64,000 nt of DNA, taken from positions 44,945 to 108,944 of the forward strand of contig NZ_JAMWEG010000022.1 in assembly GCF_025460765.1 (NCBI RefSeq). The letters are read 5' to 3'. Every line of letters begins with the position of its first letter. The first letter of the stretch is position 1. A model generated the notes under the pieces. The model ran no database searches. It saw nothing but the letters and a program-made list of their open reading frames with translations, and had not been told where the DNA came from. Source of the DNA: Micromonospora sp. MA102. GTDB lineage: Bacteria; Actinomycetota; Actinomycetes; Mycobacteriales; Micromonosporaceae. Shown here piece after piece: positions 9,191-19,557 of this stretch. The translations under genes and the position numbers were made by a program.

Positions 9191-9905
9191 ATTCCGCCAT
9201 GCGCGTCGACGCGGCGATGACGAGCACGAGTGGCGCGATCAACAGCACCGGCGACCATGCGGGCAGGTGCCTGGCCATCAGCGCACCGACGACGGCGCCG
9301 GTGATCAGGGCCAGCAGGACGTGGGCCTTGGGCCGCAGGCTGTGCCATGGGTTCCGGGCAGCGACCCCCGCGATCAGGCTCGTGAGCGTGCCGGTCAGGT
9401 ACGTGGAGGAGAGGCCCGGTACGCCGAAGCGCTGGATGGCACTGCTCTGGACGCCCAGCGCCGCTGCCGACAGCATCAAGAGCCCAAGATCGACCTGCTC
9501 CGAACGACTGTGCAGGTTGACCACCCAGACGACGAGGAAGACGACGAACACCAGGAGTTCCAGGACGAGCGTGTGGGTGACCCGGCGGGGCCAGACGGGG
9601 TCGTCCGGCTGCGCCGAGCCGGCGAGGCGGGCGCCGGCGAGGACGCCGGTGATGAAACTGAGAATGGCGCAGCCGGAGGTCAGGGCGAGGTCGGCGTCGC
9701 CGCTGCCCGCCGAGAGCCCGAGCAGGACCATGTTGCCCGTCATGACGCTGGAAAAAGCTCCACCGAGGGCCAGGAAGCCGATGGCGTCGGCGCTACCGGT
9801 CAGGAAGGTGAGCACGACAACGAGGGCCTGCCGCCGCCGCGCGAGGTTCCGGTTCCCCGTCACCGCGGCGCGCAGGCGCATGACGGATGGCACTGTTTTC
9901 AGCAC
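9189..9905 (-). CDS. DUF1275 (YoaK-like) membrane protein
   Basis: 238-residue polytopic membrane protein of the YoaK/DUF1275 family; no biochemical function is established for the family. The N-terminal span LTFLTGSADAIGFLALGGAF followed by MTGNMVLLG is the family signature. The gene is divergent from the GntR regulator at 9976, sharing a 70-bp promoter region that contains the palindrome CGTATACG, so it may be controlled by that regulator. Start ATG at 9905. Confidence 0.85.
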   Translation of the reverse strand: MLKTVPSVMRLRAAVTGNRNLARRRQALVVVLTFLTGSADAIGFLALGGAFSSVMTGNMVLLGLSAGSGDADLALTSGCAILSFITGVLAGARLAGSAQPDDPVWPRRVTHTLVLELLVFVVFLVVWVVNLHSRSEQVDLGLLMLSAAALGVQSSAIQRFGVPGLSSTYLTGTLTSLIAGVAARNPWHSLRPKAHVLLALITGAVVGALMARHLPAWSPVLLIAPLVLVIAASTRMAE

Positions 9906-9930
9906 GGTCGGCTATCCTTCCCAAATTGTT

Positions 9931-9943
9931 CTTCGTATACGCT
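9931..9943. promoter_or_regulatory. Putative GntR operator (site 1)
   Basis: CTTCGTATACGCT contains the perfect 8-bp palindrome CGTATACG, 35 bp upstream of the regulator's TTG start and between divergent genes. FCD-type GntR proteins often bind TNGTATACNA-like palindromes (family knowledge). A near-identical element, read on the other strand as TTCGTATACAA, lies upstream of the peptide-transport operon at 18052. Confidence 0.6.
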
Positions 9944-9975
9944 CTGCCTGGACGATTCACGGAGAGGCGGTCAGG

Positions 9976-10656
9976 TTGGCAGATGACCTGCGAGGCAAGC
10001 TGGGCGCTCAACACCTGCCGCTACGCGATCAGGTCCTCGCCGCACTGCGGACCGCCATCATCAACGGCGACTACCTTCCGGGCGAGCGGCTGACCGAGGA
10101 TCGGCTGGCCGAGGACTTCGCCGTCTCCCGCAACCCGGTCCGGGAGGCACTGCGCGTCGCGGAGGCGGAGGGTTTCGTCGTGATCCTGCCCCGCCGCGGG
10201 GCGGTGGTCGCCTCCCCGAGCAGTGCGACCGTGGCGGACATGTTCGCCGTCCGCCAGCGCCTGGAGTCGCTGGCCGCCCGGCTGGCGGCCGAGCGGGCGA
10301 CGGCGGCGGACGTGGCCGCCCTGCGGGGCCTGCTGGAGCAGGGCCGCGAGGCGACGCAGCAGCAGGACCTCGCCCGGGTCGCCGAGCTGAACAGCGCCCT
10401 GCACCTGCGGATCCTCGAGATCAGCGGCAACCCGTGGCTTTTGTCGATCGCCAAGGCGCTCTACCTCCATGTGCAGTGGGTCTTCCGGCTGGGCGCCGCG
10501 GAACGGGCACCACACTCGTGGGCCGAGCACATCCAACTGGTCGACGCCATCGAGTCGGGTGACGGTGACCGGGCCGAGCGGGCCGCACTGGCCCATCTCG
10601 ATGCCGCTTCCGCTGCCGCGTACGAGAACGCCGAGGCCGGATACGGAACCCGCTGA
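9976..10656 (+). CDS. GntR-family regulator, FCD domain
   Basis: 226-residue transcription factor: an N-terminal winged helix (LRDQVLAALRTAIINGDYLP through SRNPVREALRVAEAEGFV) followed by an all-helical FCD ligand-binding domain with the usual metal-site histidine in LNSALHLRIL. The frame is open far upstream across the divergent gene; I chose TTG at 9976 because the HTH begins about 15 residues later, leaving the intergenic promoter free. The gene ends 4 bp from the convergent hydrolase gene. Shared TTCGTATAC sites point to autoregulation and control of the 18014-10661 operon. Confidence 0.85.
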   Translation: MADDLRGKLGAQHLPLRDQVLAALRTAIINGDYLPGERLTEDRLAEDFAVSRNPVREALRVAEAEGFVVILPRRGAVVASPSSATVADMFAVRQRLESLAARLAAERATAADVAALRGLLEQGREATQQQDLARVAELNSALHLRILEISGNPWLLSIAKALYLHVQWVFRLGAAERAPHSWAEHIQLVDAIESGDGDRAERAALAHLDAASAAAYENAEAGYGTR

Positions 10657-10660
10657 GGCG

Positions 10661-12448
10661 TCAGCGGCCGCAGGCGTAGCCCTGCATGCCACGCGGGTTC
10701 GCTCCGGCCGCCAGCACGCCGGTGTCCGGATCGCGGGTCACCGCACAGAGGCGACCCAGGCTCCACGCGCCGGACAGCCGCACCTCGTGCCCCTGCGCGC
10801 GCAACGCCGCCAGGACATCCTCGTCCAGCCGGTCCTCGACCACGAGGACACCGGGCTCGTTGTCGCGCGGGTAGAACGAGGCCGGCAGGCTGAGGGTGTG
10901 CCACATCGGCGCGTCGATGGCTTCCTGCAGGGGCCGACCTCCGGCGAGATGACGCAACAGGAACAGCAGCTGCCACTGGTCCTGCTGGTCGCCACCAGGA
11001 GTGCCGAACGCCAGGACGGGCTTCCCGTCGCGGTGCACCATGGTCGGGCTCAGCGTGGTGCGCGGCCGGCGTCCCGGCGCCAGCGACGAGGCGAGACCTT
11101 CCTCCAGCCAGAACATCTGGAGCCGGCTGCCGAGGGGGAAGCCGAGGTCCGGAATGGTGGGAGAGCTCTGCAGCCAGCCGCCGCTCGGCGTGGCGGAGAT
11201 CATGTTGCCCCAGCGGTCGACCACGTCGACGTGGCAGGTGTCGCCCCGGGTCACCCCGTCCGACTGCACCGTCGGCTCGCCCGTCGTGGGGTCCGCGAGG
11301 TCGACCCGGCGTCCGGCGCCGCGTCGTACGTGAGCCGGGAGGCGTGGCTCGGCGCCTTCGGGGCGGCCCGGTCGCAGTTCCGCTGACGCGCGGTCCCCGA
11401 TGAGGCCGGCCCGCTCCCGCGCGTACTCGCGGGAGAGCAGCGCCTTCGCGGGCACGGGACCGTCGCCGTACCAGGCCTCACGGTCGGCGAAGGCGAGTTT
11501 GAGGGCCTCGGCCTGGGCGTGGATGCCGGCCGCGGTCGACGGGTCGTACGCCCCGGTGTCGTCGAGCGCGTCGAGGACCGCCAGGGTCTGCAACAGCACC
11601 GGCCCCTGCCCCCAGAAGCCGGTCTTCGCCACCGTGTAGCCGTGCCAGTCGAGGGTGGTCGCTTCCTCCCAGGTGGCCGAGTAGGCAGCCATGTCCGCGC
11701 CGGTGACGAGACCGGCGTGCGCGCGTCCGCTGGAGTCCTGGAAGGGTTCCCGGCTGAACCGGTCGACCGCCTCGGCGACGAAGCCCTCACCCCAGGCGCG
11801 ACGTGCGGCCTCGATCTGCGCCTCCCGGTCCGAGCCCGCTGCCCGGCCGGCGTCGACCAGCCGTTGCAGGGTCTGCGCGTACGCCCGGTTGGTGAACAGC
11901 TCCCCCGCCGCCGGCGGCCGGCCGTCGCGGAGCCAGAGCTGGGCGGAGGTGGGCCAGTGCTCCTCGAACAGCGACCGCACGGCGGCCACGGTGTCGCCGA
12001 CCCGGCCGATCAGGGGGTGGCCCGCGCCGGCGTAGCCGATCGCCGGTTCCAGCACCTCCTCGAGGGAGAGTGTGCCGTGGTCGCGCAGCAGCAGGAGCCA
12101 GGCGTCCACGGCGCCGGGGACGGCCGCGGCGAGCGGGCCGGACCCGGGGATGAGGTCCATCCCGAGGGAGCGGAAGTGCGCGATGGTGGCGCCGGCCGGC
12201 GCCGGCCCCTGCCCGCAGAGCACCCTCGGGGTCGGGTCGTGCGCGGTGGCGACGATTGCCGGCACCTCACCGCCGGGCCCGTTCAGGTGTGGTTCGACGA
12301 CGTGCAGCACGAATCCGGCGGTGACCGCGGCGTCGAAGGCGTTCCCACCGCGCTCGAGGATCCCCATGGCGGACTGGCTCGCGAGCCAGTGCGTCGAGGA
12401 CACCATCCCGAAGGTTCCCTGCAGGGTCGGCCTGGTGGTGAACGTCAT
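10661..12448 (-). CDS. Gamma-glutamyltransferase family hydrolase
   Basis: 595-residue Ntn-hydrolase of the gamma-glutamyltransferase superfamily without a signal peptide, so cytoplasmic. The likely nucleophile that would become the new N-terminus after self-cleavage is Thr404 in GDTCHVDVVD; downstream are SATPSGGWLQSSP and FGTPGGDQQDQW. The tryptophan-rich post-nucleophile region resembles HpxW-type oxamate amidohydrolases as much as true GGTs (recall), so the substrate could be a gamma-glutamyl compound or a small amide. Last gene of an operon with a dipeptide-type transporter; its start overlaps the preceding ATPase gene. Confidence 0.82.
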   Translation of the reverse strand: MTFTTRPTLQGTFGMVSSTHWLASQSAMGILERGGNAFDAAVTAGFVLHVVEPHLNGPGGEVPAIVATAHDPTPRVLCGQGPAPAGATIAHFRSLGMDLIPGSGPLAAAVPGAVDAWLLLLRDHGTLSLEEVLEPAIGYAGAGHPLIGRVGDTVAAVRSLFEEHWPTSAQLWLRDGRPPAAGELFTNRAYAQTLQRLVDAGRAAGSDREAQIEAARRAWGEGFVAEAVDRFSREPFQDSSGRAHAGLVTGADMAAYSATWEEATTLDWHGYTVAKTGFWGQGPVLLQTLAVLDALDDTGAYDPSTAAGIHAQAEALKLAFADREAWYGDGPVPAKALLSREYARERAGLIGDRASAELRPGRPEGAEPRLPAHVRRGAGRRVDLADPTTGEPTVQSDGVTRGDTCHVDVVDRWGNMISATPSGGWLQSSPTIPDLGFPLGSRLQMFWLEEGLASSLAPGRRPRTTLSPTMVHRDGKPVLAFGTPGGDQQDQWQLLFLLRHLAGGRPLQEAIDAPMWHTLSLPASFYPRDNEPGVLVVEDRLDEDVLAALRAQGHEVRLSGAWSLGRLCAVTRDPDTGVLAAGANPRGMQGYACGR

Positions 12449-13445
12449 GACAACACCTCACTCGAGTCGGCGGCGGCCCGGACGTCGGGCCGGGTGCCGT
12501 CGGGCTGGACCAGGTGGCAGGCGGCCATGCCGCCGCCGAACGCCACCTGTGCGGGTACCTCCGTGGCGCACCGGTCGAACGCGAGCGGGCACCGGGTGCG
12601 AAAGCGGCAGCCGGACGGCGGATCCAGCGCGGAGGGCAGGTCGTCGCCGAGCAGCACCGGTTGACGCTGCCGTTGACGGACCGGGTCGGCCACCGGCGCC
12701 GCCGCCAGCAGCGCCTGGGTGTAGGGGTGGGCCGGGCGCGCGAAGATCCGCTCGCGCGGGCCCTGCTCCACGAGTTGACCGAGGTACATGACGGCGATGT
12801 CGTCGGCCAGGTACTCGACCGCGGACAGGTCGTGGGTGATGAAGAGGCAGGCGAACCCGATGTCGCGTTGCAGGTCGGCGAGGAGGTTGAGCACCGACGC
12901 CTGCACCGACACGTCGAGGGCGCTCGTGGGTTCGTCGGCGATGAGCAGCTTGGGCTCGGAGATCAGCGCCCGGGCGATGCTGACCCGCTGACGTTGGCCC
13001 CCGGAGAGCTCGTGCGGATACCGGCGCGCAACTTCCGCCCGCAGGCCCACCCTGCCGAGTTCGTCGGCGACGCGGGCCTCCCGGTCGCGTCGGGTGATCC
13101 GCTTACCGGACAGCCGCAACGGCTCGGCCACGATCTCGCCGACCAGCATGCGCGGGTCCAGCGAGCCGGCGGGGTCCTGGAAGACGATCGACACGTCATT
13201 GCGGTGCTGGCGTAGCTGTCGCCGGGTCAGGTGGGTGACATCGGTCCCGGCGATCCGGACCACGCCCGCGGTGGGCTTCTCGAGCCGGACCACGCACCGG
13301 CCCACTGTCGACTTTCCCGAGCCGCTCTCCCCCACCAGCGCCGTGACCCGGCCCTTGGGAATGGTGAGGGTGATCCCGTCCACGGCCCGTACCGGCCCGA
13401 AGTGCATCACCAGGCCCTCGAGTTCGAGGGCGTGCGGTTGCGGCG

Positions 13446-13449
<4 letters not shown>
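12445..13449 (-). CDS. Dipeptide ABC transporter ATP-binding protein (DppF-like)
   Basis: 334-residue ATPase with Walker A GESGSGKST, signature LSGGQRQR and Walker B LLIADEPTSALD, plus the C-terminal oligopeptide-ABC extension containing the four-Cys type CRFRTRCPLAFDRC motif. ATG at 13449 overlaps the stop of the partner ATPase (ATGA); the open frame extends upstream but that part is a shadow. It energises uptake with the other ATPase of the pair at 13446-14498. Confidence 0.93.
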
Positions 13450-14494
<1,045 letters not shown>

Positions 14495-14498
<4 letters not shown>

Positions 14499-15382
14499 CG
14501 CCGGTCTCCCTTCGGATCGAGGGCGTCCCGAAGGGCGTCGCCGAAGACGTTGAACGCCAGCGCCAGACCCATGATCACGACGCCGGGCAGGACCGCTGCC
14601 CAGGGCGCGCGGGCCGCGAACTGCTGGGCGGAGGCCAGCATGGTGCCCAGGCTGGGGGACGGGGGCTGGATGCCCAGGCCCAGGAACGACAGCACCGCCT
14701 CGCCCAGGATCGCGGCCGGGATCGCGACGGTGGCCTGCACCAGGATCACCGACGTCGCGTTCGGCAGGACGTGCCGGGCGAGCACCCACAGGTCACTCGC
14801 CCCGTCCACCACGGCGGCGGCGACGAAGTCCAGCGACTTGAGCCGTAGGGTGTCCGAGCGCACCACCCGGATCACGCCCGGGATCTGCGCGATCCCGATG
14901 GCCACGGCCGCGTTGGTGAGGCTGGCGCCCCGGATGGCCGCCAACCCTACCGCCATGATCAGGAACGGGAACGCGAGCAGCAGGTCGGTGAAGCGCGAGA
15001 TCACCGCGTCCCAGGACCGGAAATAGCCCGCGGCCAGTCCGAGCGGCACCCCGATGATCAAGGAGGTGGCCACCGCCAGGAGTGCCACCAGCAGGGAGGC
15101 CCGCGCCCCCAGCATGATGCGGGACAGGACGTCCCGGCCCAGGTCGTCGGTCCCCAAGAGGTGACCGGGGGTGCCCGGCGGCGAGAACGTGTGGGCGAAA
15201 TCGGTCTGCTGGACGTCGTGGGGAGCGATCCAGGGCGAGAGCAGGGCGACGGCGGCCGCGAGCGCGAGCACGACGAAGCTCACGACGGCGAGCGGGTTCC
15301 GGCGCAGTCGCCGGAGGACCCGGGTGCGCCGGCTGATGCCGGCCGCGCCGGCCTCCGCCATCGGTACGGTGAGGACGGTCAT
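14495..15382 (-). CDS. Dipeptide ABC transporter permease (DppC-like)
   Basis: 295-residue inner-membrane permease. The first span (NPLAVVSFVVLALAAAVALL) is followed by the DppC hallmark GTDDLGRDVLSRIMLGARASL, and the ATPase-docking loop appears near VAAAVVDGASDLW. ATG at 15382 overlaps the upstream permease stop (ATGA). It forms the channel with the DppB-like partner. Confidence 0.92.
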
Positions 15383-16335
15383 GCCGGCTCCCCCGTCACC
15401 CGGATACGTGGGTCGATGACCGAGTAGAGCAGGTCCACCAGGAAATTGATCACGATGTACGCCGTCGCGGTGAGCAGGACCACCGCCTGGATCACCGGAT
15501 AGTCCCGCTGAAACACCGCGTCGATGGTCATCTTGCCGAAGCCCGGCAGCCCGAAGATCTGCTCGGTGACGACCGCCCCGGAGATCAGGCCGCCGAGCTG
15601 CAGGCCCACGATCGTCACCACCACGATGAGGCTGTTCCGGAGGGCATGCCGGGTGATGACCGCCCGTGGCCGGAGACCCTTCGCCTTCGCCGTACGGACG
15701 TGGTCCGAGGAGAGCGCCTCCAGCATCGCCGACCGCGTCTGCCGCATGATGATGGCGGCGAGGCCGGTGCCGAGAATGACGGCCGGCAGGACGATGTGGT
15801 GCAGGTTTCCCGCGGGGTCCTGCAGCAGTGGCACGAATCCGGAGGCCGGGAAGAGCCCCGCCGCCACGGAAAGGTAGAGGATCGCCAGCAGTCCGAGCCA
15901 GAAGTGCGGCACGGACAATCCCACCAGGGCCAGTCCGTTGGCCAGCCACTCGGCGGGACGCCCGCGGCGGACCGCCGCGAGCACCCCGGCCCCGACACCC
16001 AGCGCGGCGGCGAGGAGGATCGCCAGGAGGGACAGCTCGACCGTGACGGGTAGGGCGGTCGTGAGCATCGACGAGACCGGTATCCCGGTTCGGATCGACA
16101 CCCCGAAGTCGCCCTGCGCGACGCGTCCCACGTACTGCGCGAACTGGATGGGAAGCGGCTGATCGAGCCCGTAGTGATGCCGGATGGCCTCCAGTGCCTC
16201 CGGGGACCGGTCCTCGCCCGCGAGGGCGAGGGCCGGGTCCCCGGGCAGTGCCCGCACCCCGAGGAACACCACGACCGTCGACAGCAGCAGCGTCAACGCT
16301 GAGTGCCAGGCGCGTGTGAGCAGATACCGAGCCAC
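15379..16335 (-). CDS. Dipeptide ABC transporter permease (DppB-like)
   Basis: 318-residue permease starting at GTG 16335 (VARYLLTRAWHSALTLLLST), eight bases after the binding-protein stop. It shows the DppB-type first span, the LPGDPALAL periplasmic motif and the EALSSDHVRTAKAKGLRPRA docking region. The open frame continues upstream through the binding-protein gene, but that is antiphase reading of the real gene. Confidence 0.92.
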   Translation of the reverse strand: MARYLLTRAWHSALTLLLSTVVVFLGVRALPGDPALALAGEDRSPEALEAIRHHYGLDQPLPIQFAQYVGRVAQGDFGVSIRTGIPVSSMLTTALPVTVELSLLAILLAAALGVGAGVLAAVRRGRPAEWLANGLALVGLSVPHFWLGLLAILYLSVAAGLFPASGFVPLLQDPAGNLHHIVLPAVILGTGLAAIIMRQTRSAMLEALSSDHVRTAKAKGLRPRAVITRHALRNSLIVVVTIVGLQLGGLISGAVVTEQIFGLPGFGKMTIDAVFQRDYPVIQAVVLLTATAYIVINFLVDLLYSVIDPRIRVTGEPA

Positions 16336-16343
16336 GGGGCGAC

Positions 16344-18014
16344 CTACTTGGTGAATCCGGCGAAGGCCGCGCGGATCACGCCGTCGGGGAAGACCTGCAG
16401 GCCCTGGATCGTCTTGGAGACGGCGGTCAGGTTCCGCTGCCGGTAGAGGTAGATGAGCGCGTCGTCCTGCTGGAGGATCGTCACCGCCTGCCCGTACAGC
16501 TTCTTGCGCTCTTCGAGGTCGTTCGACTGCCGAGCCTGGGTCAGCGCGGCGTCGAGCTGCGGGTTGCTGTAGCCGGAGACGTTCTGGCTGCCGCCGGTGC
16601 CGACGAAGTTGGTGATGTTGGCATCCGGGTCGATCCGCCCGCTCCAGCCCAGCTGCAGCAGCTCGAAGTTGCCGCGGTCCTGCTCGTCGAGGAGAGAGGA
16701 GTACTCCACCGGGTTGATCTTGAGGTCGAATCCGCCGTCCTTGACCATGGCCTGCAGCGCCTGCGCGAGGCGCAGCGAGTCGGGCGTGTTCGAGATGAGC
16801 ATCGCCACCGGGTAGGGCGTCTGAACGCCGGCCTCGGACAGCAGCTGCTTGGCCTTGGCGGGATCGTGCTGGGGGCACGCCTGCGCTTCCTCGGACGAGA
16901 ACGGGCTCGCGGGCGAGACCGGCGAGCAGGCGGGGGCGTTGAGTCCGTTGAAGACGGCCTGGACCAGTGCCTTCCGGTCGAGGGCGTACTCGAAGGCTTG
17001 CCGGACCTTGGCGTTCTGCGCGATCGGGCGGTTGATCGGCTTCGGCGTGGTGCCGACGCCGTCGACATTGCCGATGTTGAAGGTGAGCCCCTGGTACCCG
17101 AGCGACTGCGACTGCAGGACGCTGAGCGACGAGTCTCCGCGCAACGCCCCGTAGTCCTGCGTGGAGATGCTGTCGGCGACCTGAGCGTCGCCGGAACGCA
17201 GGTTGGCGGCCCGAATGCTCGCGTCGCTGAGGATGTGCCACGAGATGGCGTCGAGGTTGACCTTGGTGGCGTCGTAGAAGTTCGGGTCTCGCACCACGTC
17301 GATGGAGTTCTGCGGCACCCGCTTGGCGAACTTGAAGGGCCCGACGCAGACCGGCGCGCTGGCGAAGTTGTCGCCCAGGCTCTGCAGCGCCTTCGGGCTC
17401 ATGATCATGCCGGCCCGGTCCGCCAACGCTCCGACCAGGGGCGCGAACGGCTGCTTCAGGTGGATCACGACGCTGTTGGCATCGGGCGTGTCGACGGTGT
17501 CGATCGGACCGAGCTCGCTCTTTCGCGCGGACCGGGCGTTGGTCAGGTGCCGTTGCAGGGTGGCCTTGACCGCGGCGGAATCGAACGGCGTTCCGTCCGC
17601 GAAGCGCGCGCCCTGGCGCAGCGGAATGGTGACCGTCTTACCGTCACCACTGACGGTCGGTAGTGCGGTGGCCAGCTGCGGCACGACCTGCGCCTGCTCG
17701 TTCACGTCGTAGAGCTTCTGGCAGATCGCCTGGAAGACGTAGCGCGAGTAGAGGCTGCGCGACAACGTCGGGTCCAGCGCGTCGGGCTCCGCGGAGAGGG
17801 CGATGACCAGCTTGCCGCCCTTCTTCACCGCGGCCGGGTCCGCCGGCGTACCGAAGTTGTCCTGTCCTGCCGCCTGGTTGTCGCCGGAATTGGCGCCGCC
17901 CTCGTCCTTGGACACCGGCGAGCACGCTACGACGGTGCAGGCGACGGCGACCGCCGCCACAGCTGCCCGGAATGGATGGAGCCTTCGCAGGCTCGGTTCA
18001 CTGAGGTTCGTCAT
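16344..18014 (-). CDS. Peptide ABC transporter substrate-binding lipoprotein
   Basis: 556-residue family 5 (DppA/OppA) binding protein, first gene of the operon. The signal peptide ends in a lipobox, TVVACS, so Cys is lipid-anchored to the outer face of the membrane. Family 5 signatures include KGGKLVIALSAEPDALDPTL and the long two-lobe fold length. ATG 18014 is chosen because it directly precedes the signal peptide. The putative GntR operator lies 38 bp upstream. Likely ligands are short peptides or gamma-glutamyl amides, given the terminal hydrolase. Confidence 0.92.
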   Translation of the reverse strand: MTNLSEPSLRRLHPFRAAVAAVAVACTVVACSPVSKDEGGANSGDNQAAGQDNFGTPADPAAVKKGGKLVIALSAEPDALDPTLSRSLYSRYVFQAICQKLYDVNEQAQVVPQLATALPTVSGDGKTVTIPLRQGARFADGTPFDSAAVKATLQRHLTNARSARKSELGPIDTVDTPDANSVVIHLKQPFAPLVGALADRAGMIMSPKALQSLGDNFASAPVCVGPFKFAKRVPQNSIDVVRDPNFYDATKVNLDAISWHILSDASIRAANLRSGDAQVADSISTQDYGALRGDSSLSVLQSQSLGYQGLTFNIGNVDGVGTTPKPINRPIAQNAKVRQAFEYALDRKALVQAVFNGLNAPACSPVSPASPFSSEEAQACPQHDPAKAKQLLSEAGVQTPYPVAMLISNTPDSLRLAQALQAMVKDGGFDLKINPVEYSSLLDEQDRGNFELLQLGWSGRIDPDANITNFVGTGGSQNVSGYSNPQLDAALTQARQSNDLEERKKLYGQAVTILQQDDALIYLYRQRNLTAVSKTIQGLQVFPDGVIRAAFAGFTK

Positions 18015-18049
18015 TGGGAGCTCCTCGAGTGGGCGATTCGGGGAGCGTA

Positions 18050-18064
18050 TGTTGTATACGAACT
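18050..18064. promoter_or_regulatory. Putative GntR operator (site 2) upstream of peptide operon
   Basis: TGTTGTATACGAACT; read on the minus strand it contains TTCGTATACAA, sharing TTCGTATAC with site 1 at 9931. It lies about 40 bp upstream of the binding-protein start, a typical operator position. This links the FCD regulator at 9976 to the transporter and hydrolase genes. Confidence 0.6.
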
Positions 18065-18179
18065 GCTCCGCAAGACCTCCCGTCTGCGGCATAACGAGCA
18101 GCCAGCGGCCGACCACCAGGGCCGGCGCTGCGCGGCGGGCAGGTTGGCGGCGACCCGGTCGAGGAAGGCACAGACCTCG

Positions 18180-18381
18180 CCGCGTCATCGCCGACCGGGC
18201 CTACACCTTCCGGGGCAACCGCGACCACCTGCGCCGGCGCGGAATCAAGGCATGCATGCCGAGTAAGGTCGACCAGGACGCCCACCGGCGCAACAAAGGA
18301 TCCCGCGGCGGCCGGCCACGGTCGTTCGTCCCACAGGTCTACCAACAGCGTCACGCCGTGGAGTGCGGCATCGCCTGCCGT
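18180..18381 (+). mobile_element. IS5-family transposase remnant (C-terminal half)
   Basis: Translates to VIADRAYTFRGNRDHLRRRG, then IKACMPSKVDQDAHRRNKGS and RGGRPRSFVPQVYQQRHAVE, matching the DDE-domain region of IS5-like transposases: the DRAY aspartate, the RG-IKA-IP stretch and the RGGRP block. The start, earlier Asp residue and final Glu region are missing or scrambled. It sits between the peptide operon promoter and the methyltransferase gene. Confidence 0.75.
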
Positions 18382-18433
18382 CGTGGGGAGCGCCGAACTG
18401 GACGAGTTGACCGTCCCGGACGCCGGCGCGCTG

Positions 18434-18454
18434 CGTGGTTGTCGGCCAACCACG
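18434..18454. terminator. Short hairpin, possible terminator or IS end
   Basis: CGTGGTTG and CAACCACG form perfect 8-bp arms around a 5-base loop. No T-tract follows on either strand. It lies between the IS5 remnant and the end of the methyltransferase gene at 18534, where a terminator for that minus-strand gene could sit. Confidence 0.3.
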
Positions 18455-18533
18455 CCACGTCGCCCGGTGTCAGGCTCGCCCTGACGTTAAGTCGGGTTGA
18501 TATTGCAAGGTTGTTTGCGACCGACTCCGGAAG

Positions 18534-19118
18534 TCACCAGACATGGGGAATGAGGCGAGCACGGTCTGCTGCAAAGTCTCGGTAGCGGTCGCCGAGCGCA
18601 GCAATCAGGGCGCGCTCCTCGCCCCGAAGCCGATAGATGAGAGCGATCGAGATTACGACCACCCCACCGGCAGTGCCGACCCAGTTCCCCAGCATCAGGC
18701 CGCATCCGGCGAAGGCGAGCAGCAGGCCCGTGTAGCTCGGGTGCCGCAACACCCGGTACGGGCCGCTGTCCACGACGGGCTGGTCTTCACTGGTCTTCAC
18801 CACTACGGTGAAGTACTTTCCCAAGGTCACGAAGGCCCACCAACGCAGCAGCAGGCCGAGCCACCCGATCACCACCCCGAGCGAGAACAGCCACGGCCCG
18901 CCGATCGTGGCGCCGGGTGTGACCGCTCGTCCGGCAGGTAGCAGCAGGATTCCACCGAAGAACATCGCCCGGAAAAGTGTCTCCGCCCGCAGATTGATAC
19001 GGGTCGCGCCGTGCCGTACGCGGAACGCCTGCGGAGCCTCGCCCACCACGAAGGCACCGACGCTCGCGGCCAGGACGATACGAGCCCAGGCGGAGTGTTC
19101 TCCATACGGCGCGAGCAC
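18534..19118 (-). CDS. ICMT-family isoprenylcysteine methyltransferase-like membrane protein
   Basis: 194-residue membrane protein with four to five hydrophobic spans and the C-terminal SAM-binding signature GPYRVLRHPSYTGLLL of the isoprenylcysteine carboxyl methyltransferase/PEMT-like family. In bacteria these proteins methylate lipids or unknown small acceptors; the substrate here is unknown. No functional partner is adjacent; IS and pseudogene debris flank it on both sides. Confidence 0.8.
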   Translation of the reverse strand: MLAPYGEHSAWARIVLAASVGAFVVGEAPQAFRVRHGATRINLRAETLFRAMFFGGILLLPAGRAVTPGATIGGPWLFSLGVVIGWLGLLLRWWAFVTLGKYFTVVVKTSEDQPVVDSGPYRVLRHPSYTGLLLAFAGCGLMLGNWVGTAGGVVVISIALIYRLRGEERALIAALGDRYRDFAADRARLIPHVW

Positions 19119-19333
19119 ACGGGAATTATCGCCCGGCCCCGAGGCGGGGGCTATACGCCCCAGCCACAGCGGGCGTACGTGAACCCGTTCGCCGGGTGCG
19201 GGCTACCGGCTTGTCACCGGACCCGATGACGCCGACTTCTGCGCCCGCGTCAGCGGCCTCCTTCACCAGGGATACCGGCTTTACGGCTCACCCGCGCAGC
19301 TCGGCCATCGTGCGGTGGGCCGGTGCGCCGGCG

Positions 19334-19526
19334 TCAAGGGCGTTCGGCGGGCGGCGACGCCGGCGTGCTCTGACCGGCGGCGCGGTGCTGCAGCACGGTA
19401 TGGCCGTCCTTGCGCAACTCGAGGACCATCCGGGCAGCCTGATCGACCACGAAGTGCGGCTGCGCGTTGGCTCCCGGCTGGCCGAGCAACCACGCCGCGA
19501 CTCGGTCAACTACCCGGGGATCTCCA
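19334..19526 (-). pseudogene. Remnant of a dual-specificity-phosphatase-like domain
   Basis: An open stretch of about 63 residues contains FVVDQAARMVLELRKDGHTV followed by LQHRAAGQSTP. It resembles the P-loop region of phosphatase-like domains found with actinobacterial ADP-ribosylglycohydrolases (typical LLHCV.AQSRTP). The catalytic Cys position after His is Arg here, and there is no start or upstream half. Judged a decayed fragment; similarity is from recall. Confidence 0.45.
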
Positions 19527-19557
19527 GCGCCGCGAATGGGCCGTCGCCTCAGCAGGT

